Of a DNA stretch of 64,000 nucleotides, positions 11,483-28,193 are shown piece after piece. Positions within the stretch are counted from its first letter, which is position 1. Each line of letters begins with the position of its first letter. The DNA lies in the NCBI RefSeq assembly GCF_026151205.1, contig NC_087081.1, positions 13,102,340-13,166,339 on the forward strand, written 5' to 3'. The notes under the pieces are model-generated. The model saw only the letters and a list, made by a program, of their open reading frames with translations. It made no database searches and was not told where the DNA came from. This DNA is from Bolinopsis microptera (Eukaryota; Ctenophora; Tentaculata; Lobata; Bolinopsidae). Position numbers and translations under genes: made by a program.

Positions 11483-12187
11483 CCTTGAAAATAGGACATT
11501 GTGAATGTCTTGGATTTTACAATCACCAAATATGAGGAAGTACCTTTTATGTTTCTTAACTTGATGATATTGTTGGTTATTAGAAATGTCTACGTGTAAG
11601 GAATTCGCAAGTTTTAATTGCTGTTTTCCAGCAGAAAAAGTCAAAGTCATTTTAAAGCTTTCACATTTCAACATTCAATAATTTTATCCAAATCAAAATT
11701 ATTATAACCACCTAAAATAATTTTAATAATGGTGCTATAATTTTAAAATCAACATACAGTATAACACTGATAGTATTCTCAGAAAATTTAGAAGAGAATA
11801 TAAGGCCACTGGTAATATGAATGCAGTAGCACGGTAAATCAGGGTTAGACGATATACCATTCAAGGAACATTACGGTAATCAATTTAATTAAAATCGTAC
11901 AAAACAATAATTTCAATTCCTCTAAATTGGGACAGTGTGTTTGATCAAATTATTTAAAAGTAAGTGAAACTTAAAAACACATATCACACATACAAATACT
12001 TAAAAACACTTAAAAACACATATAATCACACTTATTTATTTATTGTTCTTAACTAATGTGATATCTGAAATTTAACTTATGCTATTAATAGCATGTAAAA
12101 GTATCTGAGAAAATTAATAAAAACATCAACAATATCCATGTTATTAATTGCATTTTAGATAATTGCAATTCTCAAGTCATAGTTAAC
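11483..12187. other. intergenic, ETFB upstream and P450 downstream
   Basis: About 700 bp of AT-rich sequence. An open frame continues 64 codons upstream of the ETFB start, but homology begins at the ATG at 11482, so I take that as the start. Nothing else is recognisable. Confidence 0.5.
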
Positions 12188-13828
12188 TTATGAAATGAAC
12201 CTGGGGTTCAGTTTAAGTTTGACCCCATCAAGGGGTCTAGCAGTGATCAGTCCATCAGTTTCCAAATCTGTGACTTCAGGGTAAGGGTTTTCTATGTCAA
12301 ACTCTTGCACAACTCGAGAGATGATCATTTTTGCTTCCAGCATAGCAAAGTTTTTGCCAATACAACTCCTTGGTCCAGCCATGAATGGTAAATATGAGAA
12401 GCTTTTAACCTTGGATCCAGATGAAAAACGTTCAGGATTGAAAACTTCTGGCTTGTCCCAATGTCTTGAATCGTGGTGAAGTGCCATAATGGGTATAAAG
12501 ATATCCGCTCCTTTAGGAATATTCAGGCCATTCACAGAGACATTATCTTTAGCACAGACCCGCCCAACACCTCGAACAGGAGGCTTCACTCTCATACATT
12601 CTTTGATGACCATCTGCATATAAACTAACTTATTGACATCTTCAAATTCCAGCATTTGGCCTCGTTCAGCAACACTGTCTATCTCCTCTCTAACTTTAGA
12701 GAGGATTTCATTGTTGTTAGCTAGATAGAAGAGTGTAATTGCCATGGTTATGGCAGTTGTTTCCATTCCAGCTATAAGAAAGACTAAATAATCATCTACC
12801 AAATCATCTATAGTAAGCTGATCTGAGCATTTATTGCTTTGGATGATGTGTGATAAGATATCAGAGCTATCAAGTGCATCAGAGTTCATTCTATCCTGAA
12901 GATGTCGTTTAACAACTTCTCTCACAATAGGAACTCTGTCTTTTAAAGCTTTCTTTTCTTGGCGATATTTCCAGGGGTAATTAAAATTTCTATCCCTCAG
13001 AGTTAGTGACATACCTTGAAGGATGAGAGGTGATGTTTCAACAACAAGTCCTCCGTGCATTGCTACAACATCTGAATCCATATTAAATCCACAAATAGAT
13101 ATTGCTTCAAAGGCACTACGATTCATATCTAAACTTACATCAATGATACCTTCTTTAACTCGTGTGCTCAGAACTCCCAATAAGTTGTTAACTACCGTAT
13201 TCATGCCAGGCAAAATTGACTTCATAAATGATTTATGAAAACCTGGGTCCATAGCTCTTCTTTTGGTATTCCAAACCTCAGTGCCTGGATCACTTAAGAG
13301 ACCATAGTTTCCGAATATTCTTACCCCACCAACACTTGAAAATGTTTTCTGATATTGTAAATCCTTTGGAAATGTCTTGTAGTCAGCTAAAACTTTTGCT
13401 AATATATCTAACTCCACACAATATATCACGTTTGAAGTGAATAATGGGAGCACAAAGAGATCCCATCCATACTCTTGCGAAAATTCCATGATTGCATGAC
13501 CACCAGAGACATATTGAGATTTATTGACTCTTCTTTGAAATTCAGGCAAAAGTCCAAGAAACCATGTAAGAGTCCCAGGTATTGGCGGAGATTTTATGTG
13601 GTAAAACTTTCTTCTAATATTGTAAATGTAAGCATTGAGGAACAGATAGCTAAGAATGCATAGTAGGACTATTGGCAGAATGAGCATCACTTTCTGGATA
13701 ACACTGAGACTTGAGAGATATGAGCTATCCTGAATTTTAATGAAGATCAGATAAATAACTTTGTTTACTACAAGAATGTTCACCATATTTAAGCAACATC
13801 GACTGAAATAACCAGAAAAAGAGGGCAT
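12188..13828 (-). CDS. cytochrome P450, single exon
   Basis: A 546-residue uninterrupted frame with all P450 landmarks: hydrophobic anchor about residues 48-67, Pro-rich hinge PPIPG at 81-85, helix C WNTKR at 186-190, helix I AGMETT at 353-358, helix K ECMR at 410-413, PERF at 465-468, and the haem loop PFMAGPRSCIG at 481-491 with Cys489 as iron ligand. It is a microsomal monooxygenase, probably of the CYP4/CYP46-like clan; substrate cannot be read. The first 47 residues precede the usual anchor, so Met48 (499 residues, a normal P450 length) may be the true start. The gene has no introns, unlike its neighbours, consistent with retroposition or intron loss. Confidence 0.93.
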   Translation of the reverse strand: MPSFSGYFSRCCLNMVNILVVNKVIYLIFIKIQDSSYLSSLSVIQKVMLILPIVLLCILSYLFLNAYIYNIRRKFYHIKSPPIPGTLTWFLGLLPEFQRRVNKSQYVSGGHAIMEFSQEYGWDLFVLPLFTSNVIYCVELDILAKVLADYKTFPKDLQYQKTFSSVGGVRIFGNYGLLSDPGTEVWNTKRRAMDPGFHKSFMKSILPGMNTVVNNLLGVLSTRVKEGIIDVSLDMNRSAFEAISICGFNMDSDVVAMHGGLVVETSPLILQGMSLTLRDRNFNYPWKYRQEKKALKDRVPIVREVVKRHLQDRMNSDALDSSDILSHIIQSNKCSDQLTIDDLVDDYLVFLIAGMETTAITMAITLFYLANNNEILSKVREEIDSVAERGQMLEFEDVNKLVYMQMVIKECMRVKPPVRGVGRVCAKDNVSVNGLNIPKGADIFIPIMALHHDSRHWDKPEVFNPERFSSGSKVKSFSYLPFMAGPRSCIGKNFAMLEAKMIISRVVQEFDIENPYPEVTDLETDGLITARPLDGVKLKLNPRFIS

Positions 13829-14633
13829 AAATTATCCTTATTGAAAAAAATTAACCAAAAGCTGATTGTGAGACATGTCAGTTAGTTTTTTCAGACTTCT
13901 GACGGCCTTAGAGGGTTTGAGGGACTTGCCTTCTGCCAACGATATATATTTCAGAAGAGTCTTCCTGCTGTGTATTGTCCAACATTAGATGGGAATTAGG
14001 CAGTTGCCCAAGCATGTGCAGGGATTATTAGTTTAGAGACATTTTGATTTTTTAAAAGAGAAAAAGCTACCCATGTAGTTGAGACACCTCACAACAAGTA
14101 GACCACGTCCAAAAATGGCGTTTCTCTTGTATCAAATATACTTGAAAATATATCATTCATACTAAAATCAATGAAACAAGAAATTCAATGAAATAAGAAA
14201 TTTAATTTTAGCACATTTTTACAGAATAAAAAGATGTAAAACAATTCATAAAATATAATGCCCATTTGGTGTATGGCTTTTTGTCCTTGACTGCTAGTTT
14301 GGTTTTGGAAGGACATGTAACTAACGGGGCAAGGAATGCGCGTGCCTGGAAGCTTTTGCACACACTGAAACGCTAGTTCAGTTAAGTTTTCAGAGACATG
14401 GCTCATATTAGGACTAGAAGAAAAATTGTTAGCAGACATTAGGGGTTCTGTTTATAGTTGTTACTATAGGTTGCAGTCTTGTTGTGACAAAAAGTCTACA
14501 CTAAAACATGCTTTAGTTTATATTTTGTAGATCAAGGATTTAAGATGCAGCTTCAAGGTGGATATTGGAGAGCTGGCGAGAGATTATGGCCTTTGTATCA
14601 ATGGTTATAATAAGCTATAAAAATCTTAAACTA
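13829..14633. other. upstream of P450; no gene supported
   Basis: AT-rich sequence with an 84-codon minus-strand frame (14439-14185) that matches nothing I know. The P450 promoter should lie in the first few hundred bases. Confidence 0.4.
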
Positions 14634-15200
14634 CGGGTATATGGCCCCCAGAATATAGGTCGTTTTTTGAGCACTTAGAAACAGGTGTTAAAACTACTTC
14701 TAAGCATGTTTAGGGCTGTAAATATGTACATAATAACCCTTTAAATGTTTCTTGGGTAGTTGAAAATAATTATTAGGTTTTTAAGTGTACTTTATTTTCA
14801 CCTGTAAAAATACCATTTTTTAACAGGGCCCCCAGAATATAGGTCCAAACATCTGTTCCTAAGTTGTTCTAAAATTGTCACAGACAGTTATATGCAGTCA
14901 GAATATGTTGCTGAGACTGTATTAATGATGCCAATGGCTCCAGATACTAAATTGAAATGGTTTAGAGTATACTTAATAGCAAAAAATCAAAAACTACGGC
15001 CCCCAGAATATAGGTATGCAAAAATCGTCCTCAAATACTCCACCTTCATACATTTTGATGATGCCATCTCTTCAGCATATGTTCTTTAACTGTTTCTCAT
15101 CACTACCCCACATTCCTTAATGCTCAGGGTGACAGAGAAAATGCAGAATCTTGGTCGCTATTTTTTTTTTTAAACCTATATTCTGGGGGCCATATACCCG
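14634..15200. mobile_element. 567-bp TIR MITE with TA duplication (CGGGTATATGG family)
   Basis: Perfect inverted ends of about 27 bp start CGGGTATATGGCCCCCAG and are flanked by TA on both sides (14632-14633 and 15201-15202), as in Tc1/mariner-type insertions. The core motif GGCCCCCAGAATATAGGT, or close variants of it, recurs inside at about 14827 and 14997, giving three direct and one inverted occurrence. No transposase is encoded. Confidence 0.85.
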
Positions 15201-15486
15201 TAATGAGTAAAATCTTTAATTTTACTAGTTAAAAAGCTTTCATGCACTCATTTAGTAGGGATCTTAACTAAATACTTAAATAGGATTGAAGGAGTGTCCC
15301 TAGATATGATTGAGGGGGGCTGTTTTTATCTGTATCAATACAATGTGCACCTCAATGACTGTAAATCAGACATTTTTGGCCGCCAAATTTTTTTAAAGGC
15401 CTAACTCAAAATTCTGTCCCAAAACTTAAGGTCATGAGACAATTCTACGTTGATTCTGAAAATTTCATGTGAAAATATTGAAACCC
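15201..15486. other. unique AT-rich spacer
   Basis: No gene or clear repeat. Its right edge carries ATTTCAATAG directly before the long G run. Confidence 0.4.
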
Positions 15487-15500
15487 TATTTCAATAGGGG

Positions 15501-15539
<39 letters not shown>

Positions 15540-18121
15540 GGGGGTGACATGTCTCCAATGTCTCCCGCACCTTATCTTTTCGAAAAAGACAAAGACATTG
15601 GAGACATTGGAGACACAGCTTTTGGAGACATTGGAGACATTGGAGACACAGCTTTTGGAGACTCCTCCTCCTCCTCCTCCTCCCCCTCAGTCCTCCTCAG
15701 TCGTTCTCCTCCTCCTGAGTCTTCCTCCTGGGACCTTGGTCCTCCTGGTTCCTCCTCCGGACCTCCTGGGTCCTCCTCCGGACCTCATGGGTCCTCCTCT
15801 GGACCTCCTGGGTCCTCCTCCTCCTGGGTCCTCCTACTCCTCTTCATCATCCTCAGTCCTCCTCCTCATCCGTCTCGTCAGTCTTCCTCCTCCTCATCAG
15901 TCCTCCCCAAGTCCCCCTCCTCCTCAGTCCTCCCCCAGTCCCCATCCTCCTCCTATTCAGTCCTCATCCTCCTCCTCCTCAGTTCTCCTCAGTCCTCCTC
16001 CTTGTAAGTCCTCCTCCTGAGTCCTCCTCCTCTTCCTGAGTCCTCCTCCTCCTAGGTCCTCCTCCTTCTCCTCCTCCTCCTCAGTCCTTCTCCTCCTCCT
16101 CCTCCTCCCTCTCAGTCATCCTCCTCAGTCATCCTCCTCAGCCATCCTCCTCAGCCGTGCTCTTCAGCCATCCTCCTCAGCCATCCTCCTCAGCCATCCT
16201 CATCAGTCCTCCTCATCAGTACTCCTCCTCCTAGGTCCTCTTCCTTCTCCTCCTCAGTCCTTCTCCTCCTCCTCAGTCCTCCTCCTCCCTCTCAGTCATC
16301 CTCCTCAGCCATCCTCCTCAGTCCTCCTCCTCCTCCTCAGTCCTCATCCTCATCCTCCTCTTCAGTCCTCCTCCTCCTGGGTCCTCTTCATCCTCCTCCT
16401 CTTCCTCAGTCCTCCCCAGTCCCCCTCCTCCTCCTCCTATTCAGTCCTCCTCCTCCTCCTCCTCAGTTCTCCTCAGTCCTCCTCCTTCTCATTCCTCCTA
16501 AGTCCTCCTCCTGAGTCCTCCTCCTCTTCCTCCTGAGTCCTCCTCCTGGTTCATCCTCCTCTTAGTTCCTCCACCTTCTCCTTCTCCTCCTCAGTATTTC
16601 TCCTTCTCCTCCTCCTCCTCAGGCATCCTCTTCAGTACTCCTGAGTCCTCCTCCCTCTCAGTCCTCCTCAGTCCTCTTCCTGAGATCTCCTCCGCCTCCT
16701 GAGTCCTCCTTCTGGGTCCTCTTTCTCCTAGGTCCTCCTCTTTCTCCTCCTCAGTCCCACTCCTCCTCCTCAGTCCTCTTCCTCCTCCTCCCTCTCAGTC
16801 ATCCTCCTCAGCCATCCTCCTCAGCCATCCTCCTCAGTCCTCCTCAGTCCTCATCCCTCCTCCTCCTGGGTCTTCCTCCTCTTCATCCTCCTCAGTCCTC
16901 AGTCCTCCTCCTCATCCTTCTCGTCAGTCCTCCTCCTCCTCAGTCCTCCCCAGTCCCCCTCCTCCTCCTATTCAGTCCTCCTCCTCCTCCTCAGTTCTCC
17001 TGAGTCCTCCTCCTTCTCATTCCTCCTAAGTCCTCCTCCTGAGTCCTCCTCCTGGTTCATCCTCCTCTTAGTTCCTCCACCTTCTCCTTCTCCTCCTCAG
17101 TCCTTCTCAGTCCTCCTCAGTCCTCTTCCTGAGATCTCCTCCTCCTCCTCCTGAGTCCTCCTTCTGGGTCCACCTCCTCCTAGGTCCTCCTCTTTCTCCT
17201 CCTCAGTCCTACTCCTCCTCAGTCCTCTTCCTCCTCCTCCCTCTCAGTCATCCTCCTCAGTCATCCTCCTCAGCCATCCTCCTCAGCCATCCTCCTCAGT
17301 CCTCATCTCTCCTCCTCCTGGGTCTTCCTCCTCTTCATCCTCCTCAGTCCTCAGTCCTCCTCCTCATCCTTCTCGTCAGTCTTCTTCATCCTCAGTCCTC
17401 CCCCAGTCCCCCTCCTCCTCCTATTCAGTTCTCCTCCACCTCAGTTCTCCTCAGTCCTCTTCCTTTTCAGTCCTCCTGAGTCCTCTTTCTCTTCCTCCTG
17501 AGTCCTCCTCCTGGGTCCTCATCCTCCTAGGTTCTTCTCCTTCTCCTCAGTCCTTCTTCTCCTCCTCCTCCCTGTCAGTCATCCTCCTCAGTCATACTCC
17601 TCAGTCATCCTCCTCAGTACTCCTCAGTCCTCCTCCTTCTCTGTCCTCCTCAGTCCTCTTCCTGAGTCCTCCTCCTGAGTCCTCCTCCTCCTCCTCCTGA
17701 GTCCTCCTCCTGGGTCCTCCTCCTCCTGGGTCCTTATCCTCCTAGATCCTCCTCCTCAGTCATCCTCCTCAGCCATCCTCCTCAGCCATCCTCCACAACC
17801 ATCCTCAGTCCTCCTCCTTCTCAGTCCTCCTGAGTCCTCTTCCTGAGTCCTCATCCTCCTCCTTCTCCTCCTGAGTCCTCCTCCTGGGTCATCCTCCTCC
17901 TAGATCCTCCTCTTTCTCCAATCATACATCTACGTCTCCAGTGTCTCCAATATCTCCAAAAGCTTTGTCTCCAATGTCTCAAATGTCCCCAATGTCTCCA
18001 ATGTCTCCAAAAGCTGTGTCTCCAATGTTTCCAATGTCTCCAGGACATGTCTCTGCACCCTATCTTTTCAAAAAAGACATTGGAGACATTGGAGACATGT
18101 CACCCCCCCCCCCCCCCCCCC
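15487..18121. mobile_element. CTC/TCC-carrying inverted-repeat element with G-run and C-run ends
   Basis: The left end is a G run of about 50 followed by TGACATGTCTCCAATGTCTC; the right end is the reverse complement ending in a C run. Next to each end is a small 12-bp minisatellite (GGAGACATTGGA type), and between them lies 2.3 kb of CTC/TCC-rich pyrimidine. The architecture mirrors the 677-4558 element. I could not find a matching target duplication, so the left boundary is uncertain. Confidence 0.65.
15658..17925 (+). repeat. CTC/TCC-rich array, higher-order repeated
   Basis: About 2.27 kb of pyrimidine-rich sequence with recurring blocks such as CAGCCATCCTCCTCAGCCAT and GAGTCCTCCTCCTGGGTCC. 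Segments of roughly 0.5 kb recur (compare 16240-16560, 16740-17060 and 17200-17440). It has no coding meaning, although Ser/Pro frames are open through part of it. Confidence 0.95.
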
Positions 18122-18430
18122 CTTAAAATCAAGATCACCAAGTCTGTTCACAGAACGGCTGTTATAAATACTCATTCACCCATCATCTAACATCTTTAAG
18201 TGTATTAGGAGGGTAAGTCGAAGGGTTAATTCATGATTTTTCATTCGATTATAAGATTCAGATAGTTCAGCGAGTCGGCTACTTCTACCTTCACGAGAGC
18301 TAAACTCCAATTTACCTCAATCTGAACTGACTTGTACAGTGGTAGAACACATTACAACCGGGCTTATCATTTTACTTTTAAGTCAGGTTTATCCTACTCT
18401 TATCTTGGACAAAACATCTCGATCGTATTG

Positions 18431-19595
18431 CCCCTATCAAGATTCTAAAAAAAGTGCGATGAGATTGGATTTTGACACTAAAAGTGCGATTTTCACGTGT
18501 CACGTGCAGTGGCGAAATGTACTCCCCCCCCCCCCCCCCCCCCCAGCCTGCAAGATTTCTTGCCCCACAAATTATGTTCTATTTAAAAAGATTTCGCGAG
18601 TCCCTTTGTAAGCGAAAAGTATGTCACTGTTATTGGATCCATAAATAACGAAAAATTTACTTGCGTATTTTTATGAATTATATTATGTTACATATTGTAA
18701 TTATGGTAAGCCTCACGTAGCACGATGGTTTAGGGCGCGCTCGTCTAGTACTAGACTCCGGTTCGAGTCTCGTCAGCGGTCATTCTTTTGGCAATTATTA
18801 ATTATTTTACTAAAATTATCATCAGAGCACCTTGTAATATACGTTATCCGATAGATTATACTGTTCGAACTTCATCTAGAGAAGACTGGCATTTAAGGAT
18901 TTGTCCGGGGAAGGCCTCGTTCACACTGGAACATGTCAAATTATTGTAAACGGAGTTATCTGGTAATGTTTGTTTTGTTTATGGCTAGAATTTAGAATGG
19001 AATCAATGTGATGAGGATCCAGAGTTAATTACCTGCTAGGATTAATAAGTCAGTTCTCCAGTTGAAGAGACCCTTTCTCAAACTTTTAATGAAGAAATAT
19101 TCACTATGCCTATGGCAGTATCAAGTATATTCTGAGAAAGATGGAGTAGACTGTAGCCAGGAATAGTACCTCCTTTAATGGTAACCATGGTAACTATTGT
19201 AACCACTGTGAATCTTGATCTTATAACAACTAGTATCCTTTAAGACTTAGACAGTACAGTGAATAAACACGCTGAAAAGCGATGAAAATGCAAGCGCGCG
19301 ACCGAATATGTAGTGCTGAAAGAGGGTGCCGAAATCTCGCGGAGAATCTCACGATATCGTGAGCCTAGCTATGAGATTTAAACGAAACTCGCAAAAATCT
19401 GGCAAAAATCTCGCGCGCGTTACGTCGAAGTTTTCACGCTATAAACAAGTGATAAAATACACGTTAAGAGTATAAAATACATGTTAAGTTCCTAATTCCC
19501 TCAACTTTTAAGTTAAACTTTTTCTGTTTCCTCATTTATTTACAAATTTTGTGCGATGAGTCTGGCTCGCAATCTCGCATAAATCTTGAGCTGGG
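18431..19595. mobile_element. 1165-bp non-autonomous hAT-like insertion
   Basis: An 8-bp duplication TCGTATTG flanks it (18423-18430 and 19596-19603). The ends are imperfect inverted repeats: CCCCTATCAAGATT on the left, CCCAGCTCAAGATT read inward from the right. The related element at 4100-4558 shows the empty site (CTCGATCGTTATCGTTATTA). No transposase is encoded. A C run at 18524-18544 lies near its left end. Confidence 0.8.
18710..18782 (+). other. tRNA-like remnant (box A and box B)
   Basis: TAGCACGATGG resembles the box A consensus TRGCNNAGYGG, and GGTTCGAGTCT, 36 bp further, resembles box B GGTTCGANTCC. The anticodon region GTCTAGTACTAGAC is a palindrome without a normal 7-nt loop and the T stem pairs poorly, so this is not a working tRNA. 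It may be a tRNA pseudogene or a SINE head inside the hAT-like insertion. Confidence 0.35.
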
Positions 19596-19766
19596 TCGTA
19601 TTGTTATTAAACTAACTTGGAAACCATAAATAACTGTCAAAAATTCTGGGGACTTATGGGGACAAATGGTGAATTACGTCAACGAGTTGACCTCCAGTCC
19701 CCATGATTTTTAGTCCCCATTAGTCCCCAAAAGTCTCCATTGGTAGTCATTGGCCCCCCCCCCCCC

Positions 19767-22700
19767 ACCTAGTTCTATTGAAATCAAAGAATCCACAATT
19801 CCCAGGGCTGGAGATGGAGCTTTTGCGTCTCAGTTTATTGAACCAGGAAGTATATTGGGTAAGTCACGTGATTTTTTGGGATCAGATTTTATTTCTTTTT
19901 TTGGTGTCCACTGTCCCTTGCACCAGACAACAAGTCTATAAATGTTTTTTATCTTAAATTGAGATGTTCTGATTTATCTATTTTATCAGGTAACTACAAA
20001 GGAAAGGTAATATCAGAAAAGGAGTACAAGAAGTTAGAATCTTCAGATAAAGAGAGTGGATATGCGTGGAGAGCTGTTAGTCAGGACGGAGATGTTATCT
20101 ACCTGGACGGGGCAAGTCACAGGGCTAGCAACTGGTTACGGTTTCTTAACTGTGCTCGGGGTCAATGTGAAGAGAACGTCCTTGTTAGAAATATCCCAGG
20201 TAAAATTGGGGGTACTTCTTTGCCAGTTTTTAATACGTTATTCTTACTTATCTAGTTACATTAGTTGTGAATGTTTTATACCTAAGTATATTGGATAAAA
20301 TCGTTACAACAACATATTACATATATAGTACATACTTAACATCAACTGATTACTAAGCTGTATTCTGGTGAATAACAATGATTTAGTTATTGACTACTAG
20401 TATGCATAATTATTTGCATCGTTTTGTAAAATATATATCAAGGAATAATTCTTCTAGGTGGAATACAGTATTATTCGTATAAACCGATTGGGTTAGGAGA
20501 GGAACTACTAGTTTTCTACGGAGAGGACTATTTTGAAGAGTTAGGGTATTCGTTGCAGACTGATCTTGAAAATGGTGAGAGCAATCTGTAGTACTAACAT
20601 CTAAGAAGTTAGAAATGGTCACATCATTGATTATAACGATTTTTTCCATTAAAATGCAAAATTATGTGTGCAAGAGAATATACAATATTGCATTGGTTAG
20701 CTGGACAGGTCATCACGTTATTTCCGTAATCATTCATTAAAACAATATCATTGCACTGCAACTGGTTGTCTGAAGCTGTTTAAGACACAGCAAGAACTGG
20801 AAACACACACATGTGGGAAGACTCGAGGAGTGTCAGGAAAAGAGAAAGTACACAAGTGTGACACGTGTGGGAAGATGTTTGCTGAGAGGGGTAGCTTAAC
20901 TGCACACATCAGGACAGTACACTATAAGGTAGCGAGACTCAGCTGTCCCTACTGTAAATATAGAACTGACAACCAAACTTACCTCACATATCACATGTTA
21001 ACACACACGGGGGACAAGCAGTACAAGTGTACATACTGTGACTATACTGCTGTTCAGAAGCAGCATCTCACTTTTCACATCTACAGTAAACACACTAACA
21101 AGACATACAGGTGTCGGTACAAGCAGTGTGGTGCCCAGTGGAATAAATTTTAAATATGACTAGGAATCCATTTTGGGAAGGAAAAAAGGCTATATATTTT
21201 TCGGCCGCTTTGCGGCCGACTTGTCACTGGTCAGCTCTTCTCCCAGGTCAAGATTAGTTTGAAATGCTTAGCGTATCCATTACAATAATTACCGGATGAA
21301 TATGCAATTGCAAATTTTGAAATTAAATAAAAAATTTCTGAGAATTCTTTAATTTATTTGAAACGCAAGGAAATATTTTTTTAAAGAAATATACAGCCTA
21401 GCCCACAGACATATCCATAGTATTTTTCATACTAACTCGAAAGATCGATTTCTAAGGTTTGACTCTCATCAGCATGATGAACGGTTCGTTACTCTGAAAG
21501 TGGCTTCGACCTTGTGTCGATATTTATGGCCTGACTTTGGATCTGAAGCTTGCTTCTGCCAGGTTAGATACAATATTGGACAATAAACAATGATAAACTT
21601 CGGACTTAAAGCGGGATAGGGATGTATAATGGAGGGGGTTGTCTGCACTGTACTCTAGATGATCTAGGATGTGAAACTTGCTTAAGCCTAGAACACACGA
21701 GTTCCCCTGATATAGTAGCAATGGCTAGATTCACTTCCTTCCCACTTGCACTGTTGTTGACTTGTAGCTACAATATTAAATTGATTCGTGGAAATCGGTC
21801 TCGGATGTGAAGCTTCCTTAAGCGCCAAACCCTGAGAATACTGTATTACTCGAACTTCGAGAATTTTCTAAATGAATCTAGACTAAAGGAGCCAACTTGA
21901 ATCCATAAAATTTTGAATGCTACATTTTAAAATACCGCTCTATATTTACACCGTTCACCAGTTAATATGGCTGGGAGGATTGGGAGGATTCATATTAGAT
22001 TGTCGATTGTTTAAGATTAACTTGATATTTTAGCGTATCAGAGCTGAAATTTTGCATGACTATTTCAAATGACTATTTTACATGACTATTTTTTCATATT
22101 CCGGGATGTTGAGGAAGGAGGAATGGATAGCTCGCGTTTTCTGCGCGTTTTTTGGTGTCTGAATGCGCAAAAAATAGTCAAGCAATCTTATAGGTAAGAA
22201 ATAGTCATGGAATCTAGGAATGCGCTCGATTCGAACTTCGAGTCGATAAAATGATGTAACATCGCGTTAGCCCTGAGAGCGACCAATTTTGATTTAATTT
22301 TAAATTAATGTGAATATTTTTTCCACAAGAATCTTTTTTTACCGGTTATCAACAAATTTTGACTAGGTGTTAAATTCCTGGACGCCTGACTATTTGCCAC
22401 AGGGGTGTGGTGTTAAGAAACCCTCTGAACAGGAACTGTATGATCATATCAGTACAGAGCACCCACTACAACAATACAGATGTGATGTGTGCCCTATGTC
22501 TTTTAACATAACACGTAATCTTGAGTCACACAAGCGAACACATGGTGATCGTGAGCTAGAATCACAACACGAGTGTAAGTACTGTGGAAAACTGTTTTTA
22601 CAATCAAGTACTCTGAAGAAACATGCTCTGACACACACTGGAGAGAAACTACACAAGTGTAGTGTGTGTGGTAAGGGGTTTAATCAGAACAGTAATTTAA

Positions 22701-22822
22701 CTAGACACATGAGGATACACACAGGCGAGAAACCCTTCTCCTGTTCTTACTGTGATAAGAGGTTCAAACAAAGTAGTGACAAAAACAGACATGAAATTAT
22801 TTGCAAGAATAAACCCTGTTGA
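19767..22822 (+). pseudogene. PRDM9-like gene, first (broken) copy
   Basis: It retains a partial first SET exon (19767-19858), SET exons 19990-20199 and 20458-20574, and a zinc-finger exon in two parts (about 20740-21125 and 22405-22822). SET signatures include LRFLNCARGQCEENV and LLVFYGEDYFEELGY. Breaks relative to the second copy: everything upstream, including the zinc knuckle and the KRAB-like exon, is replaced by a C run and repeat DNA; the acceptor before the finger exon is deleted (no TACAGGTCAG); a 1271-bp hAT-like element sits inside the finger exon. The finger sequence after the insertion is still open to a normal stop, so decay looks recent. Introns also resemble the second copy, so this is a tandem gene duplicate, not a retrocopy. 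Confidence 0.85.
21134..22404. mobile_element. 1271-bp hAT-like insertion in the finger exon of the first PRDM9-like copy
   Basis: An 8-bp duplication GTGTGGTG flanks it (21126-21133 and 22405-22412). Removing it restores the codons for KQCGVKKPSEQ seen intact at 27763-27795. Ends are short and imperfect (CCAGTGGAATAAA on the left, CCTGTGGCAAATA read inward from the right). No transposase is visible. Confidence 0.85.
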
Positions 22823-23078
22823 AGAAATTGTTTTTGTTAGTTTTGTGATAGTTTGACGAATTACTTAATGCTTATTATATTGGACTATTTTTTCTGACAA
22901 AGTTATTTTATAATTCTTGATCATATTTGATTGTGTAATTTTCCAACTGATGTTCAAACTAATATTGTCTAATAACTTTGAACCAACATTTGATTACGAT
23001 TTAAATTTAAGTTATATTTATTATATCTCTGTTGTAAACTAACTGTTCCTTCCAACTTAATCTAGTTTGTTACATTTA

Positions 23079-28193
<5,115 letters not shown>

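Larger units (their letters stand above)
18122..19766. mobile_element. second copy of the poly-C-ended element right part, split by a hAT insertion
   Basis: 18122-18430 and 19596-19766 together match 4100-4558 (CTGTTCACAGAACGGCTGTT, AGTCCCCATGATTTTTAGTC, then GTAGTCATT and a C run). The two parts are separated by the 18431-19595 insertion. The C run at 19754-19766 abuts coding sequence of the first PRDM9-like copy. Confidence 0.85.

Noticed and set aside
15469-16020. Two overlapping 150-180 codon frames with Gly and Ser/Pro runs
   Set aside because: They start in the G run and continue through the CTC/TCC tract; several frames are open at once, as expected of repeats.
18339-18611. 90-codon frame with a proline run
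   Set aside because: It crosses the hAT insertion boundary and the C run, so it is assembled from unrelated repeats.
15477-19790. ATTTCAATAG before the G run and its complement CTATTGAAAT after the far C run as a signature of one large inversion or element
   Set aside because: The right copy is codons of the PRDM9-like SET exon and the match is only 10 bp; chance is likely.
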